Part shown: in pieces, positions 37,689 through 50,680 of the stretch | How positions within the stretch are numbered: position 1 is the first letter of the stretch | Layout of the letters: the number at the start of each line of letters is the position of its first letter | DNA from: Lineus longissimus | Lineage: Eukaryota; Nemertea; Pilidiophora; Heteronemertea; Lineidae | Length of the DNA: 64,000 bases | NCBI RefSeq assembly: GCF_910592395.1 | Contig: NC_088314.1 | Coordinates: forward strand, 19,734,070 to 19,798,069 | Reading direction: 5' to 3' | The notes under the pieces: generated by a model | Databases searched by the model: none | Told to the model about the DNA's origin: nothing | What the model saw: only the letters and a program-made list of their open reading frames with translations | Made by a program: the position numbers and the translations under genes

Positions 37689-39234
37689 GCCATCAACACA
37701 AATGGTGCATTATGTTTCCATTTCCTGGCAAAGCTTGAAAAGACCGGTGGAAACTCTGGCAGGAAACGCAGGGAGAGCTGCGGCTAATGGCTCCGGAAGC
37801 TTTCTCAGTGCCGTTTCGACAATTCGTAACTTTCAGCAACAATTTCTATCTACTCTGGTAGATCTGAATTAACTGTTGTTGGTCTACAACAGCGTAGGTT
37901 TACAAAGTATAGTTTAAAACGATACAGAATGACTTAGTATGGAAATGAGAATAGTAGAAGTAAAACTGGATACCGTCACTGTAGTTTACAACAATGTCCA
38001 TCGGTCCCTATTGTTGGGCTGTTGTGTTGCTCCACCGACGCGCGTTTCTGCCCCTCTAGGCTTCATCAGGGTGGCTGGGGTTGACTTGCATCTGTCTTGT
38101 TCGAAGTTCACAGTTTGAATGACATCATGACTCAGGGCTGGTTTCTCAATGACGTTGTGACGTTCTAGACTTTGTTGCGACTCTGTTGTTGAAACATTTT
38201 GTTTTAATCAAGCAATTAGTATGGAAATGAACCATGAGCATTACAAATTAAGAAGCGGATGAAGATTCATCCAAACCATTTAGACGGATTTTCATCCATA
38301 TAACAAACTGTCTTTATATTCATTTTGAATCTACGGTGACCTGCAGATAATTCAATCAACATTACTTAAGGTTCAGGTATAACTTTCTTGCATCACCATG
38401 GATACCAATAACTCTGCCCACAGGACAACGTAGTCGACGCAAATTAATTTACCACGACCGAAATCACCCCTATGTAAACTAACCAATCAGAGTAATGTGT
38501 CCTGTTTGCCCAAGAGGGGCTATCACGCTACGTTTGAGAAGGTGGATAACGTGGGGATCGAATGTTTTTTAAGATGGCAGGGCCATGTTAATCGTATGAG
38601 GACTGGATGGATATCTGCATTGCAATATCGTCGACAAGGTTTTTTGTCAAGGTTGGTTGGTTGGTCCACAGTTCTGCCATATTTTCACAAACAACTTCGC
38701 CCACCTGTGCCTTCGGTTGAACCTGATCACAATTATATGTATCTGATTTCGTTTTGAAAAACTTCAACAATTTCAACAGATGATGAATTCCAATTCAAGC
38801 TTAACTAAAGCAACGTTTTTGAATTTAAAACAGGCATCAATTGTTGCTACAATGTTCTTGTTCCACGTTACTAACCTTTCTCAGAAGCACTTAAGGGTTA
38901 TCATTTGTAACAGATCACAACCACATTGCAACAAGCACTTTGAAAATAAAATCGTCTATCTTGTACCATTGCCAAATCAAACTTACAGAAAAGAAGATCG
39001 CAAAACAAATTTGGATATCAAACCTTGACACTTGTCATGAACGATTAATCACTCACCATGCCAATTATCTTGCAATTCAGCATCCCAAAGTATTCCTTGT
39101 GTTAAAACCACAATCTATATCCTTCTCAGCGAGAATCACATCAGCAGTAACGTACATTGTCAAGGGAAAATCAAGAGAAACCAAGGTCAGTTACACTGCA
39201 ATCTGAGGACAAAACCTTCACCGGCTATTGTCAC

Positions 39235-39560
39235 AACTGTCAATATTGTCACGATCCATGACCGTATCCATAATGCAACAATATTCCCATGCTAATCGAC
39301 AAGGAGGACAACCAACGATTCCAAACTTTCCTATCAAATGTATCGTATCAACAATAACGTCACTGTCGAGAGAATGTTTATTATCACTGCTGAGGGAATC
39401 GAGTTTGGTGACGTCGCGTTATTGTCCAGTAATGTCAGCATCCGAGATTGTACCGACATGCAACAACACTCCCAAGGTAATCAACGGGGATAACAGCTGA
39501 CAATAGTAACCAGCTTTCTATTAAACGTATCAACAGTTACCGTCACCGAGGGAAACCCAG
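39235..39560. repeat. Decayed tandem duplication, spacing ~188 bp
   Basis: Blocks sharing ATGCAACAA(T/C)A(T/C)TCCCA, then CAAC..., then TATCAA(A/C)...GTATC...CGTCAC occur at about 39240 and 39428. Confidence 0.6.
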
Positions 39561-39729
39561 ATTGATGATTTGGGTTATCAGCTAGCGATGCTAGGAGAGT
39601 AATGGCATGGAGCGAAGATTTCCATTTCCGCCACCCTAATCATCAAGTGCTCCGGGGGCAATAAGGAGACGACTTCAAGGTGGCAGTTTTCCTTTCGTGA
39701 TGGTACGTTAGCAATTATGTCGGAGGAGA

Positions 39730-40792
39730 GTCAGTACCCGAACTGGTAGTAATCAATGGGGGCTATTGTAAGGTCAGTACCCGAACTGGTAGTAATCAAT
39801 GTGGGCTATTGTAAGGTCAGTACCCGAACTGGTAGTAATCAATGGGGGCTATTGTAAGGTCAGTACCCGAACTGGTAGTAATCAATGTGGGTTATTGTAG
39901 GGTCAGTACCCGAACTGGTTGTAATCAATGTGGGTCATTGTAAGGTCAGTACCCGAACTGGTAGTAATCAATGGGGGCTATTGTAAGGTCAGTACCCGAA
40001 CTGGTAGTAATCAATGTGGGTTATTGTAAGGTCAGTACCCGAACTGGTAGTAATCAATGTGGGCTATTGTAAGGTCAGTACCCGAACTGGTAGTAATCAA
40101 TGTGGGTCATTGTAAGGTCAGTACCCGAACTGGTAGTAATCAATGTGGGTTATTGAAGGTCAGTACCCGAACTGGTAGTAATCAATGTGGGTTATTGTAA
40201 GGTCAGTACCCGAACTGGTAGTAATCAATGTGGGTTATTGAAGGTCAGTACCCGAACTGGTAGTAATCAATGTGGGCTATTGTAAGGTCAGTACCCAAAC
40301 TGGTAGTAATCAATGTGGGCTATTGTAAGGTCAGTACCCGAACTGGTAGTAATCAATGTGGGCTATTGTAAGGGCAGTACCCGAACTGGTAGTAATCAAT
40401 GTGGGTTATTGTAAGGTCAGTACCCGAACTGGTAGTAATCAATGTGGGCTATTGTAAGGTCAGTACCCAAACTGGTAGTAATCAATGTGGGCTATTGTAA
40501 GGTCAGTACCCGAACTGGTAGTAATCAATGTGGGCTATTGTAAGGTCAGTACCCGAACTGGTTGTAACCAATGTGGGCTATTGTAAGGTCAGTACCCGAA
40601 CTGGTAGTAATCAATGTGGGCTATTGTAAGGTCAGTAACCGAACTGGTAGTAATCAATGTGGGCTATTGTAAGGTCAGTACCCGAACTGGTAGTAATCAA
40701 TGTGGGTTATTGTAAGGTCAGTACCCGAACTGGTAGTAATCAATGTGGGCTATTGTAAGGTCAGTACCCGAACTGGTAGTAATCAATGCGTG
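39730..40792. repeat. 43-bp minisatellite, about 25 copies
   Basis: Units GGTCAGTACCCGAACTGGTA + GTAATCAATGTGGGCTATTGTAA in direct, contiguous order. Variants include GGGCTATTG versus GGGTTATTG or GGGTCATTG, GGGGGCTATTG near the left end, two one-base-short units (TTATTGAAGG), and rare GTAACC or CCAAAC changes. No spacers, so not a CRISPR-like array. Confidence 0.97.
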
Positions 40793-41124
40793 TCGTGGCT
40801 TCTGAGACTGACTGTGTTAACGGCCTTAATCACAATCTTGACAAAAGACGCAGCTTACACTTCATGATGATGTCATGTCTCCGGATACTACTACAGTGTT
40901 TCTTCTTGTCCGGTCTATTCACGATCCTTGACACGCAGCAAAGGAACATCATACCCAAATAAGTCTTCTCGCCAGGCAATTATCCTCGACTGCTGTCATC
41001 ACAACAGACAAAATACCTTAATCCCATCGCATTTACTACCAATCATTTTATTCTCTTACTTTGGCATTCATTGCTGGGTCCAATTTCTGTGACACACGAA
41101 AAGAACATTCTACTAACCCACCCC

Positions 41125-41380
41125 TACTACTGTTATCGCAGCTGACAAAAGACATTAACCCTATGGCATATATCTTCAATTATTTCCTCTTCCTCACAGT
41201 ATGTATCCCATAATTTGTTTTTGCGCATTAGGGCTTGCGGACCATCTGGACTCGGCAATAATGCACAAAAATGTTTGGCACACCTCATCCAAGACTACTG
41301 TTATCGCAGCTGACAAAAGACATGAACCCAATGGCATATATCTCCAATTATTTCCTTATCCATTAGTAATCTATATCATC
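41125..41380. repeat. Tandem duplication, spacing ~169 bp
   Basis: ACTACTGTTATCGCAGCTGA + CAAAAGACAT(T/G)AACCC(T/A)ATGGCATATATCT(T/C)CAATTATTTCC occurs at 41125 and 41294. Confidence 0.85.
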
Positions 41381-41771
41381 ACACAGAAAATTTCTTCAAA
41401 AAAAACATGCAATGTACCAACACCACAAAATTCATTTCACCTAAACCCATCCCAATAAACTCCAGCATAAAACGTGATAGAAGCATTCTTTGCAGACACT
41501 AAATAAGAACAAACCAGCTGCAAGGAATCTTCTATGAAAGAGACACAATAATTCTGTCACCTTCCCGCGCATCACAGCAGTCCCCAGGAGGGGTTGCAGG
41601 TTACATCAAATTACTCAGACTGGTGACGGTTTTTTCAATAGGGAGTTATCTACGACGGTAGCAGATACTTGTATGAGACAAGTGATCCGACTATATTGCA
41701 AATGGATAACACCATAAATCCCTCGTTGAAAAAAAAAAAAAAAAAGCCAAATTTTCACCGAGGAAAAACAT

Positions 41772-41852
41772 CAAGGTCCAACCGGGGATTGAACCCGGGA
41801 CCTCTCGCGTATAAGGCCATCACTCTACCGACTGAGCTAAAGGAATTTCCCT
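41772..41852 (-). mobile_element. tRNA-like element (SINE head or tRNA pseudogene)
   Basis: Minus-strand TTTAGCTCAGTCGGTAGAGT + GATGGCCTTATACGCGAGAG + GTCCCGGGTTCAATCCCCGG has good A and B boxes and a T stem (CCGGG/CCCGG). The acceptor ends (ATTCCTT and TTGGACC) do not pair, so a working tRNA is unlikely. A poly-A run (about 41729-41745) lies on its 3' side in minus-strand terms. Confidence 0.65.
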
Positions 41853-44800
41853 CTAGCCTGGGCTAGTAGAAATGATGCCACCACTACAAGCAGATTGCTA
41901 TTGTAGATTTTCTTGAGACGTTCATTACAACTATACTGGCAAGACAATTTGTCACATGCAGCAAATACCAAGAAATTCTGAGATTTTTCTACACTAGCAA
42001 GAACGTCAGTGCTGAACCCATGACTTCACTCATTCACAACCTCCTAAATGTTCTTGACGTAACTTTTCCCAACCTTACCCGTAGGCAAAAAGTCCCAAAG
42101 TAACCGATCACCTCAGCGCACAGCTTTCATCAAATATTCATTCACAACTCCTAACTGTTTTTGACTTGCCCTTTTTTTCCCAGCCATGCCATCCCTCAGA
42201 GCACTCCCCAGGGAATATGCAGGTTACCTCATAGATTACTTAGATCCGTAGCTTTTTGCCAGAGGAAAAAACGAAGTCGCTGTCATTAGCACTTTAGCAT
42301 CAGGAACCAGAAATCATCAGGATGGATAATTCACCAGTAAGGAACAGAATTTGATGGTTCACACGTGTAAGTGCTTTTGAAAACCTTTAAAGGCTTTTTG
42401 CTCTTGAAGGTTATTCAGGAAAATGAAGACCCTTAGAGATTTTCAGAACCTTAAAAACTTTCAGGGTATTTTCATTTTACCCGAAAAACCTCTGAGGGGT
42501 GCACATCAGTGTTGCTCGAAAACGTTTTCAACCCACCACCAAGTGAGGCTCTACAGGGAAATCACTGCAATCCCTCCATACTGCACTGAACTCCACAGCG
42601 CCATACTTCTTCAAATTTTCAATTCAAAGCAAATTAACGTCAGCCACGCACCTCTATTTCATACCCCAACATCTATTTTGACGCTAATACTGACACTTCT
42701 ATCTCCTGGGATGTTTTTCTGAACCGTATAAACTTTCCAATTTCCATCTCATTTATTGCATCAATAGGCAATATACTTTCAATTGAAATGCTCCCACACC
42801 CGCATTACCGAAATGGATTCAACCTTTTAACCCATCCCCCTTAGGACCAGACATAGTCTTAACGCAAAAACTGGAAAATATTGTTAACCATTTTTAAATG
42901 TCAAAACACCCAATACGTAAACATGGAACCGACGAGCCCACGGCAAACCACATTACCACAATTTGATGAAGTTAATTCTAACGGATCCGATGGACGATTT
43001 CGCCAGTGGGTACAGGAATTGTATTCAATTTCAAATTTCTTCATATAGCTTTATCAAACCTGGAGAAGAATATAACAAGCACCCTGATTGGTCATATCCA
43101 GTTTCAGAGACTTCAATCAACCAATCATAAATCTTTAAAACAATCATTCGGATCGATTTTTATTTGAACGCAAATCATTTTCCTTGCAGCGTGTTATCAT
43201 CCGATGATTCCACTCCTTTCTTTTTCTCGATTCTTTTGAAATGCAAAACGGTTTAAATGACAATGATTACACAATAAAGAACTCAAAATGACAGGTTATC
43301 AGTTTCAACCCACAGAATTCACCTGGGGACACAAACTGAAACTAAAATCTGCGTCTTTGATTAAGAGAAGAAAGATGCTGAAAGCATGACAGAGGACTAT
43401 CTGAAGACAGCATAGCCACTCAGATGGTGTGAATTTCAGGTTCTAGAGTTGTGGGTACGGGTGAGATCAAGGCATATTCCTGAGAAAGACATTGATTTGA
43501 AAGTATGGGCATGTTTCCTTGGGTGTAACCTGGCTAGGTCGCGACAGCAAGGAAGCTTAAGAAGGATGAAAGGGGCATGGGCCTGGTTTAGGGGTGGCCT
43601 TCTGTCTGAGGTGGATATGTCTAAGGCAGTGTGCCTATAACTCCTTGTTTTAGCATTACACGACAGAGAATCCAAAAGTCGCATCACAGATTCATGGTAT
43701 TACAATCTAATTCTACCGAGCCCATCATGGAGTCAGACAATATTTACATTCATTTCTTACGAATTAAATCAATTTACAAATCCAGTAGCCGTGAGCAGAA
43801 TATCTCAGCGATTCAATTGAAAATTAACAAGTGGCAATAAGGTAAATCAGATTTTAAAATGCCTCAGGAATGACATCCTGTCTTCCAGGGTTCTGCACCG
43901 ACTCTAGTTTGGAAGAATAGTACTATAGTCCATTCGTAAATGTTTTGTCTGCATCATTTTGGGCTCTGGAGCACAAATTACAGCTCAGATTTCTCTGAAG
44001 TTTGGTTTTTATTCATCTTAGTTTTGTAACCCAACAGGATTTTTTCACTTTCCAAACCATTTTTGTCTTGTATATGCATTGATGCAGTGCATTTCATTTG
44101 GACATTTTCAGCTCTGTACGGTTTATTTCTCGTACAATTTCATGGTTCAGGTTATCAATTCCTCCGTGTCTATCCACACATCTACCAAATATAAATGAGA
44201 AATATACAGGAACAAAATATGCCCAATCCAGGGGACCCCCAACACTATTCCTGAAATCTACACTTATCCTCAGACAATTCCTTGGTGTACTTCCAATTTA
44301 TGTCCCACATCACACCGACGAGACCCTCGCTGATGAGATCAGAGACAATATCATCGTAATTGCCTTACGCCCCACGCCAACAACCTCTGCCAAACAAACA
44401 AGGAATGACAAGCCAATCATGGTGACAAACCGTCTGCCGTAAGACACCACGGCATAGTATCAAAGGTAAAAGCCAATTTAAAGATGTGTTAGAGCTGGTT
44501 GAACAATACAAGAGATTGGGTATCTTGTAACATCTTAGTCGTAGACTTGGAATACTTAACGAAAGTCACCTTGAAGATCACACTGACTTGTCTCAACTCT
44601 ACTGCCAGGCTCAGACCACTTGAAAGGATACGCCATTCGTTACAAATTTGAAATTTGTTTTTGAATTTCGATCACGGCACAAGTATCATGAACAGCGTGC
44701 CCCTTTATATATTCTGTAGCTGGTATCAGCTTTCTGAATGCAGTACAAACAACAGCTGCTGATTTAATTAACATCGCAGCCTTAATAGGCCATTGAGAAA

Positions 44801-45929
44801 GTACCGATTTACACAACATTCCAATCTAAATTCCACTTCCTTCTGTCTATGGAAATAACCAGAGTGTCTAACGGCAGTTTTTGTTACCATAAATCCTATT
44901 TCCATAATGAGGAAGTATAAATTCATCCAAGGTATGTATGAGTTTACCCGCTATCCATGACCCTGTGACATATCCATCTATGGGATAATTGGAATTATAT
45001 GGAGGAGTATTGGGTGGTATGTTCGGGACTTGGGGCCACCTGGAGGGAAATTCTGTTACCAGAATTACCTGCAACAGTCAACCTCTTTTGCAAATTGAGA
45101 AGGACATTGATCAGGCGAATAAGGCCACACCACAAATCAGAATTTGACATCAACTACATCCATCAGAGAGAGCTTATCATATTGGTTTCTTGTGATTGCA
45201 GTGCACCTAGCAGCCAATTCTGTAACCAACGAACCTTGAGTATGCTGAAGGTTTAAGGAACCAACATCCCAATGAAGGGTCCTTGTACTAAAATCGAGAG
45301 ACCAAGAGAGTGGAGCCAAAATCTTAGACACTTTGGCCAAAGGTTTAGGGCAGCACTTTTCCTAAAGTTGTCTGCACAAAACATGCTGAAAACTCCCTTT
45401 GGTTGTGGCATTGTTCCATCAAGTCCAACAGGCAACTGTGCCGTGTCAGGTGTGAAAAAGAGGCTCTGTGTACTATACATGCAACCTTGCGATCAATGTG
45501 CCTTGGAATTCCACACAGCTGCACTCAACAAACCTACCCTCTCAATATTCCAACCTGGACACATATACTTCCATTAGATGATGCCTAACAATCAACAATG
45601 TCAGTTTCTCTTGTTCCCAATCCCTCTGGGGGCCGATTCCATAACCTTAACATCGGATGCTAAAGGTCTCCACACAACCGGACCCATCAAACCTCCCCCG
45701 GGCGTGATTCCGTCTCGTGTTCAACCATCGAACATGATAAATCTAATGGTAATCCTTGGAAAAGTCACCTGAGCCAAATATATGGAGTAGACATGGAGGG
45801 TTTTCCTGCCCACTCAGAGACTCGAGCTTCTGATTTGAATGCGACGAACCTACCAGCGTTTTATCAAGTTTATTAAGCAGATGCCAAGTCCCCCTTGGAA
45901 GAAATGAATTCAACTGACAGTCTATGGAT

Positions 45930-46350
45930 TACTCCACAATCTGTGACCAACGTCTAATCCATTTTTAGTCAGGAAAATTTGCATTAGAGCCACATTATCC
46001 TCAACACTGGCTAGGAAGCTTTTGTCCCTCTTGGGGCCAGCTGCGATACTTCTATTAAGATTAAGCAAGATTTAGCATGATGGTATGGGTTTCTTCACAA
46101 TCCATGACCAGGACAAATCATTCATGTCGCCGAAATTTGCATGCGAGCCATATTATCCGCAACATTTGGTAGGAGGCTCCCGTCCCTCTCGGGGCTGGGG
46201 CTTGTACGTCAATAGCTTATCTGAGATTTCGTGCGACAGGTTTCTCCACAATCCATGACCAACGTTAAATCACTCACAAGTCGGAGAACTTTGCATGAGG
46301 GCCGTATCATCTGGATCATTAGGTAGGAGGTCCTTATCCCCTGAGGGGCA
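45930..46350. repeat. Decayed tandem repeat, three copies, ~155-bp spacing
   Basis: CCACAATC(T/C)(G/A)TGACCA...AAATTTGCAT...AGCCA(C/T)ATTATCC...GTCCCTCT(T/C)GGGG recurs near 45936, 46096 and 46253. Confidence 0.8.
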
Positions 46351-47724
46351 CGCCGATCTCTCAGCGTTGTGCCCAAGCACGTCAAACACGCTAATTTTGA
46401 GCCTAGTTGCTACATGAGGGTTGTTACCATCAGGCATGGATGCAAGGACCGGGGCCGACCAGAGGCACGTCCCCCTAATTCATGAAAAACCTTTCAAATT
46501 GGCATCAAATTTTGGAACACACCAGGAGTATTGATGAAAAATTCACGCTGGATCTGGCCCTGACAGTGGTGCTGCTACAAAGGGGCATTCCCCTGAACTA
46601 CTCTACAGACGGAATGTACTGCAAATCAAATACTTACCTATAGAGTTCAAAGGATTTTGTGGAGGCAGAATTGAATCAGCATCAGATGAAGAACATGAAA
46701 AGAAAGAAAATATGAGAAATTTGTTAAGATTTTATTATGAAGGAACGTCATTCTGGCGTGAGATTGGCTGGAAAACACCTTGGAGAAAATGCTGCAACTA
46801 CATGCAGAGTGAGGTGAATACTGGTAAGGTTTAGCGATTCAGTAGCCACAAGTCATGGGTTCAAATACAGGTCTGGTTACTAGATTGAACTCAAGACAAG
46901 TTTATGTCTGGTAGAGCTACTGAGGCGAATGACGTTAAAAAAAAGAACAGACATCACTGTCAGTGTACAGTTTATGGGGGCGGCAAGTAAATTCCGTAAC
47001 ACACGGGAGAAGATGAGTCTCCTGTAGCTAAATGGCCACCGGAGACTCATCAACCTATTAGCGGTAATGAATATTGATCCAAGCTCACAAAATTAGCTTA
47101 GAGGACCACCTAGACCAGATTTCTCATCAATACTGAACACGCCAGGATCTACAAGCGACCGTTATTGATAGTATATATGCCATTTCTTTTACAAATGGTC
47201 TCAATGGAACTGCTGGGTTTTGCGGAATTTGCTTGGATTTTCATTGCAGGTTGTTGCTGGGTAGTTTCCCACCTACGGTTAGAACCACACGGCAAAAGAA
47301 ACCATGGTCTCCGAAGGACCACATGGGGTAGAACTATGACGGCATAGCTGAGCGAGATATGGTAATACTTGTGACAAGGCAGCCAAGGCAGCCGTAGACG
47401 AAAAGAGGAGGAACTGGCTTGTTGCCAAAATGCGAGTGTTTGGAAACACACCACATTACCACTGGCATTGAAACTTTTTTATGGCAAACACAAAGTTTGC
47501 TGATGTTTGCAAACAAAAGTCTGCTATCACTATGTAGGCCCGGCTTTAGAACATTTCATAACCATGCAACAAGTCCCAAGGCTAATATTCATTGTGCAAT
47601 ATGTAGCAAACAAAGTGAAAAAGAAACAATGAAGGAAGGTGGGGAAACACCACCTTCTTTTGGTAACTATTTCATTAGCTCCAGAACAGCAAACGCCCAC
47701 ATTCTGTATTATGCATTTACGTAA

Positions 47725-48360
47725 TCTCCCCTTGAGGAAGTTGCTGATCAATGATAACCTCTCCCAGTAATGTTCCGACAACAATGGTTACATCCAAATA
47801 GGTTCATCAACTTGCTTCTAATGAGTCAAAAGGTTGACATTGCAACTACCAAAGTTCGACAATCAACGATGTAGAACTCCGACAGCGAACATGTCACTTT
47901 CTAAATGACCCAGGGAAATTGCATCAAAAGACCATCATCCATTATTGCTACACCTCTCAGGAAGTTGTTGATGAACAATAACCTCTATTTGCAGTGTTAT
48001 TCTGACATTTGTTAGCCCCTTCACTGGGTGAAATCCACACACTTCATGCAAACAATCTGTCTTAAAGACCTTAGCCTAGGAAATCCACAAGACTGTCCTG
48101 CTAATGCTCGTGCAACGACTCTTCAAGAAGTTATTGATGAATCACATTGACACGAAGTATTGTTCCAACAACATTTGTAACACAAATGAAATGCTTTTTA
48201 TTCGGTGAAACTGGCCACCGGAATATGACCAGCAAATATCTACCATGTCTTAATATTGAAATGCATATAAGCAACTGTCTTGCATTATCTTAACAGTCCT
48301 TAAGGGAGCTGTAGATTGATGATATGCATTCCCAGCACTCTTCTCACAACAATTATTACC
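47725..48360. repeat. Decayed tandem repeat, about four copies, 170-225 bp apart
   Basis: The block (A/C)AGGAAGTTG(C/T)TGAT(C/G)AA...AATAACCTCT...GTTCCGACAACA recurs at about 47734, 47958, 48126 and 48302, increasingly worn. Confidence 0.7.
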
Positions 48361-48974
48361 CATTATATCATGCTAAATTGGTCATAAATCCTGAATGAAC
48401 AGCATGTCTGTCCAGCAGGCTGTGTGGGCAATATCTACAGCCATAATCAGAAAAAAACAATAATGTACAAATGTATTTGCGATGTCGGGGTGGCTCAGAC
48501 CATAGATATTGTTTCATAAAGGGTTGCTGAGGATTCCTGAGACTGGCCACAATACCCTGCTATCCACCTCCCTCAACTAACACACAACTCGGAGACATTC
48601 CCTCGAGTACACAACATACTCGGCCATTAACCCCACCCATACTTCATGGCCCAGGAGTCAGTCCTTTAAGTGCACAACATACATTTTGTACCCGCCCTCT
48701 ACTCACATCCAGTAGATATCTTCAAACACTGCCATCGATTTGCCAAAGCCACGTAAAACAGAAATACCACCTCATTACTTTTTTCCCGCCAAACTAGATC
48801 TGCTACTTCCTAAGTGCATTTGTATGCCTTGTTTATCGTCTCCCGTGATTATGTTCGGAAGCGCACGTCCGTTCCAATTGACGTATTCAAACCATCGAAC
48901 AGATCACTTGACTAAACTGTACAAGCTTATGGTCAGCTTCACGTGACATCAATGAGTTTCTGGATTCTTTTGCG

Positions 48975-49190
48975 CTTTTAGCAGATTGAGAAAGGCAATG
49001 CTCTGCTTCACACTGGACCTTTTTTGTTGTTTCCACTCGCCACATTTGTCAATGGTCTGACTGAACCAGCAGATTGGGAAAGGAAATGTCCTGTGTGACG
49101 CTGGATCTTTTTGCTATGTTTCCACTTGCATCATTTGTCAAAGGTCCGACAGAAGGAAATGCTACAGCTGAACGTTTGAAAAAGAATACT
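48975..49190. repeat. Tandem duplication, spacing ~88 bp
   Basis: AGCAGATTGAGAAAGGCAAT...CACTGGACC...TTTCCACT(C/T)GC...TTTGTCAA at about 48979 and 49067, with a partial third at about 49150. Confidence 0.75.
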
Positions 49191-50174
49191 GAAATACCAG
49201 CCTTGCCGCTTTGGTTCAAGGTCTAACGGCAGTGCCCACAGTGCTGAAACATCGTGTTTTCAGGTCCAATAAACTTCTGATCACGTGACATATTGAGTGT
49301 CACGTGACATCACTGGCTCTGTAATTAGCACAATGGGGCAGTACAAAGAAAGAAGCCAAAGTACTTCATACCCAAAGAAACTTGATTTAAGAAGGGAACA
49401 GAAGCGAAGAACTAGCTACTAGTGGCACCTAGTAGCTAATACTAATAGCCAAACTATTTTTTGCACACGCCTCGCAACATCACAACCAATTCCACTTCAT
49501 TACACCAATCTCACAATCTTCTTCAACCAGCCGTCTGCAATTATATCGGAAAATTAAAACATCGAAGATTGATTTGAGGACAGTATTGATTTTAAGTTAA
49601 AGCAGGTGCGATGAGATTATTTTGGCATGAAATTGCTGAAATTGCAACCAACATGGAATTCATTAGTTTTCCTTATCTTTTTCTCATACGCCTCCCTGCA
49701 CAATTTTTGGGAAATTATTTAGTGCCATATTAAAATCTGACAATTTGAGAAGAATACACTGCACCACGAACAACTTCGTGTTCTAAAGCGAATGCATAAA
49801 GCATTCTGTAAAAATCGCATTTTGAAAAGTCTATTGGATTAGTCGATGTAACGTTGGAGGTCCTTTTATCGCCATTTCAACAGAATTAACATCAGGGATG
49901 CCAAAGAGCGAAGGCAAAGAGTCAGTGAAATCTTTTTCTTGTAAAAATATTGTCGTTTGATCATCAACACTTGCAAAAAAATTACTCTAAAATGCTTATT
50001 TTGGGTCCAATTTTGAAAATTTAAAGATCCACAGAGAGTAAAGACAGAGATCTTTCTATTCAAGCTTTTAAATTGAGCATCTAATGAGAGCGAAAAATCT
50101 GAAATCCGCCTAAAATAGGATATTTGACATCCCTGTGTCAGTGAAATGAGCAAGTTGCAACGACCAAGGAGATT

Positions 50175-50680
50175 ATGAATCCAAATTGGCTCATATCGGA
50201 AAATTCCCCGTTATTGGATCAGTCTGAGTCTTACTGGTAGATGACGAACTAACCATGATGTGCGTGACATGTCCACCAATATTAACCGGGGATATTACAT
50301 GCTTTGTTAACCACAGGTTAAGGCGAATCACATGACGGGAGCCAAAGGAAGTCTCTGACATTGGCATGCTCTGGTGTTCTTTGACCGAGGGTAAACACCC
50401 ACTGCGACCCAAGCAATTCACTGCAATCGGATGAAAGCGAGTCCGGATAGCTTGTGGTGCAGGAATTAAGCTTCTTCTTCTAAATCCCTGCTCAGCGTGT
50501 GACAACGACTTAAGAAGTTTTCACCAAATTGGCCAATATTAGAAATCTGTTCTATTGGATCAGTCGGAGACTTACTGGTTGATGAAAACCTGACCAAGAC
50601 ATGCATGACACATCCACCGATATCAACCGGGATATTACATGCTTTGTTAACCTTTGGTGAAGGTACACCACATCGCTGGT
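50175..50680. repeat. Duplication, copies ~347 bp apart
   Basis: CCAAATTGGC...TATTGGATCAGTC(T/G)GAG...CTTACTGGT...CATCCACC...GATATTACATGCTTTGTTAA at 50179 and 50526. Both retain GATATTACATGCTTTGTTAA exactly. Confidence 0.85.

Larger units (their letters stand above)
34956..39728. other. Gene-poor stretch between the two minisatellites
   Basis: No exon is firmly seen, apart from the low-confidence synaptophysin first-exon candidate at 37656-37688. Contains decayed duplications at 36158-36770 and 39235-39560 and a SINE at 37378-37590. Confidence 0.5.

Noticed and set aside
39730-40792. CRISPR-like array
   Set aside because: Units are contiguous without spacers, and the genome is animal.
41772-41852. 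Functional tRNA gene with a TAT-like anticodon loop
   Set aside because: A and B boxes are good but the acceptor ends do not pair.
44098-44442. 114-codon open frame on the plus strand
   Set aside because: No recognisable domain; composition looks like translated noncoding DNA.
45253-45580. Overlapping open frames on both strands suggesting a gene fragment
   Set aside because: Neither strand shows a known motif or consistent splice sites.
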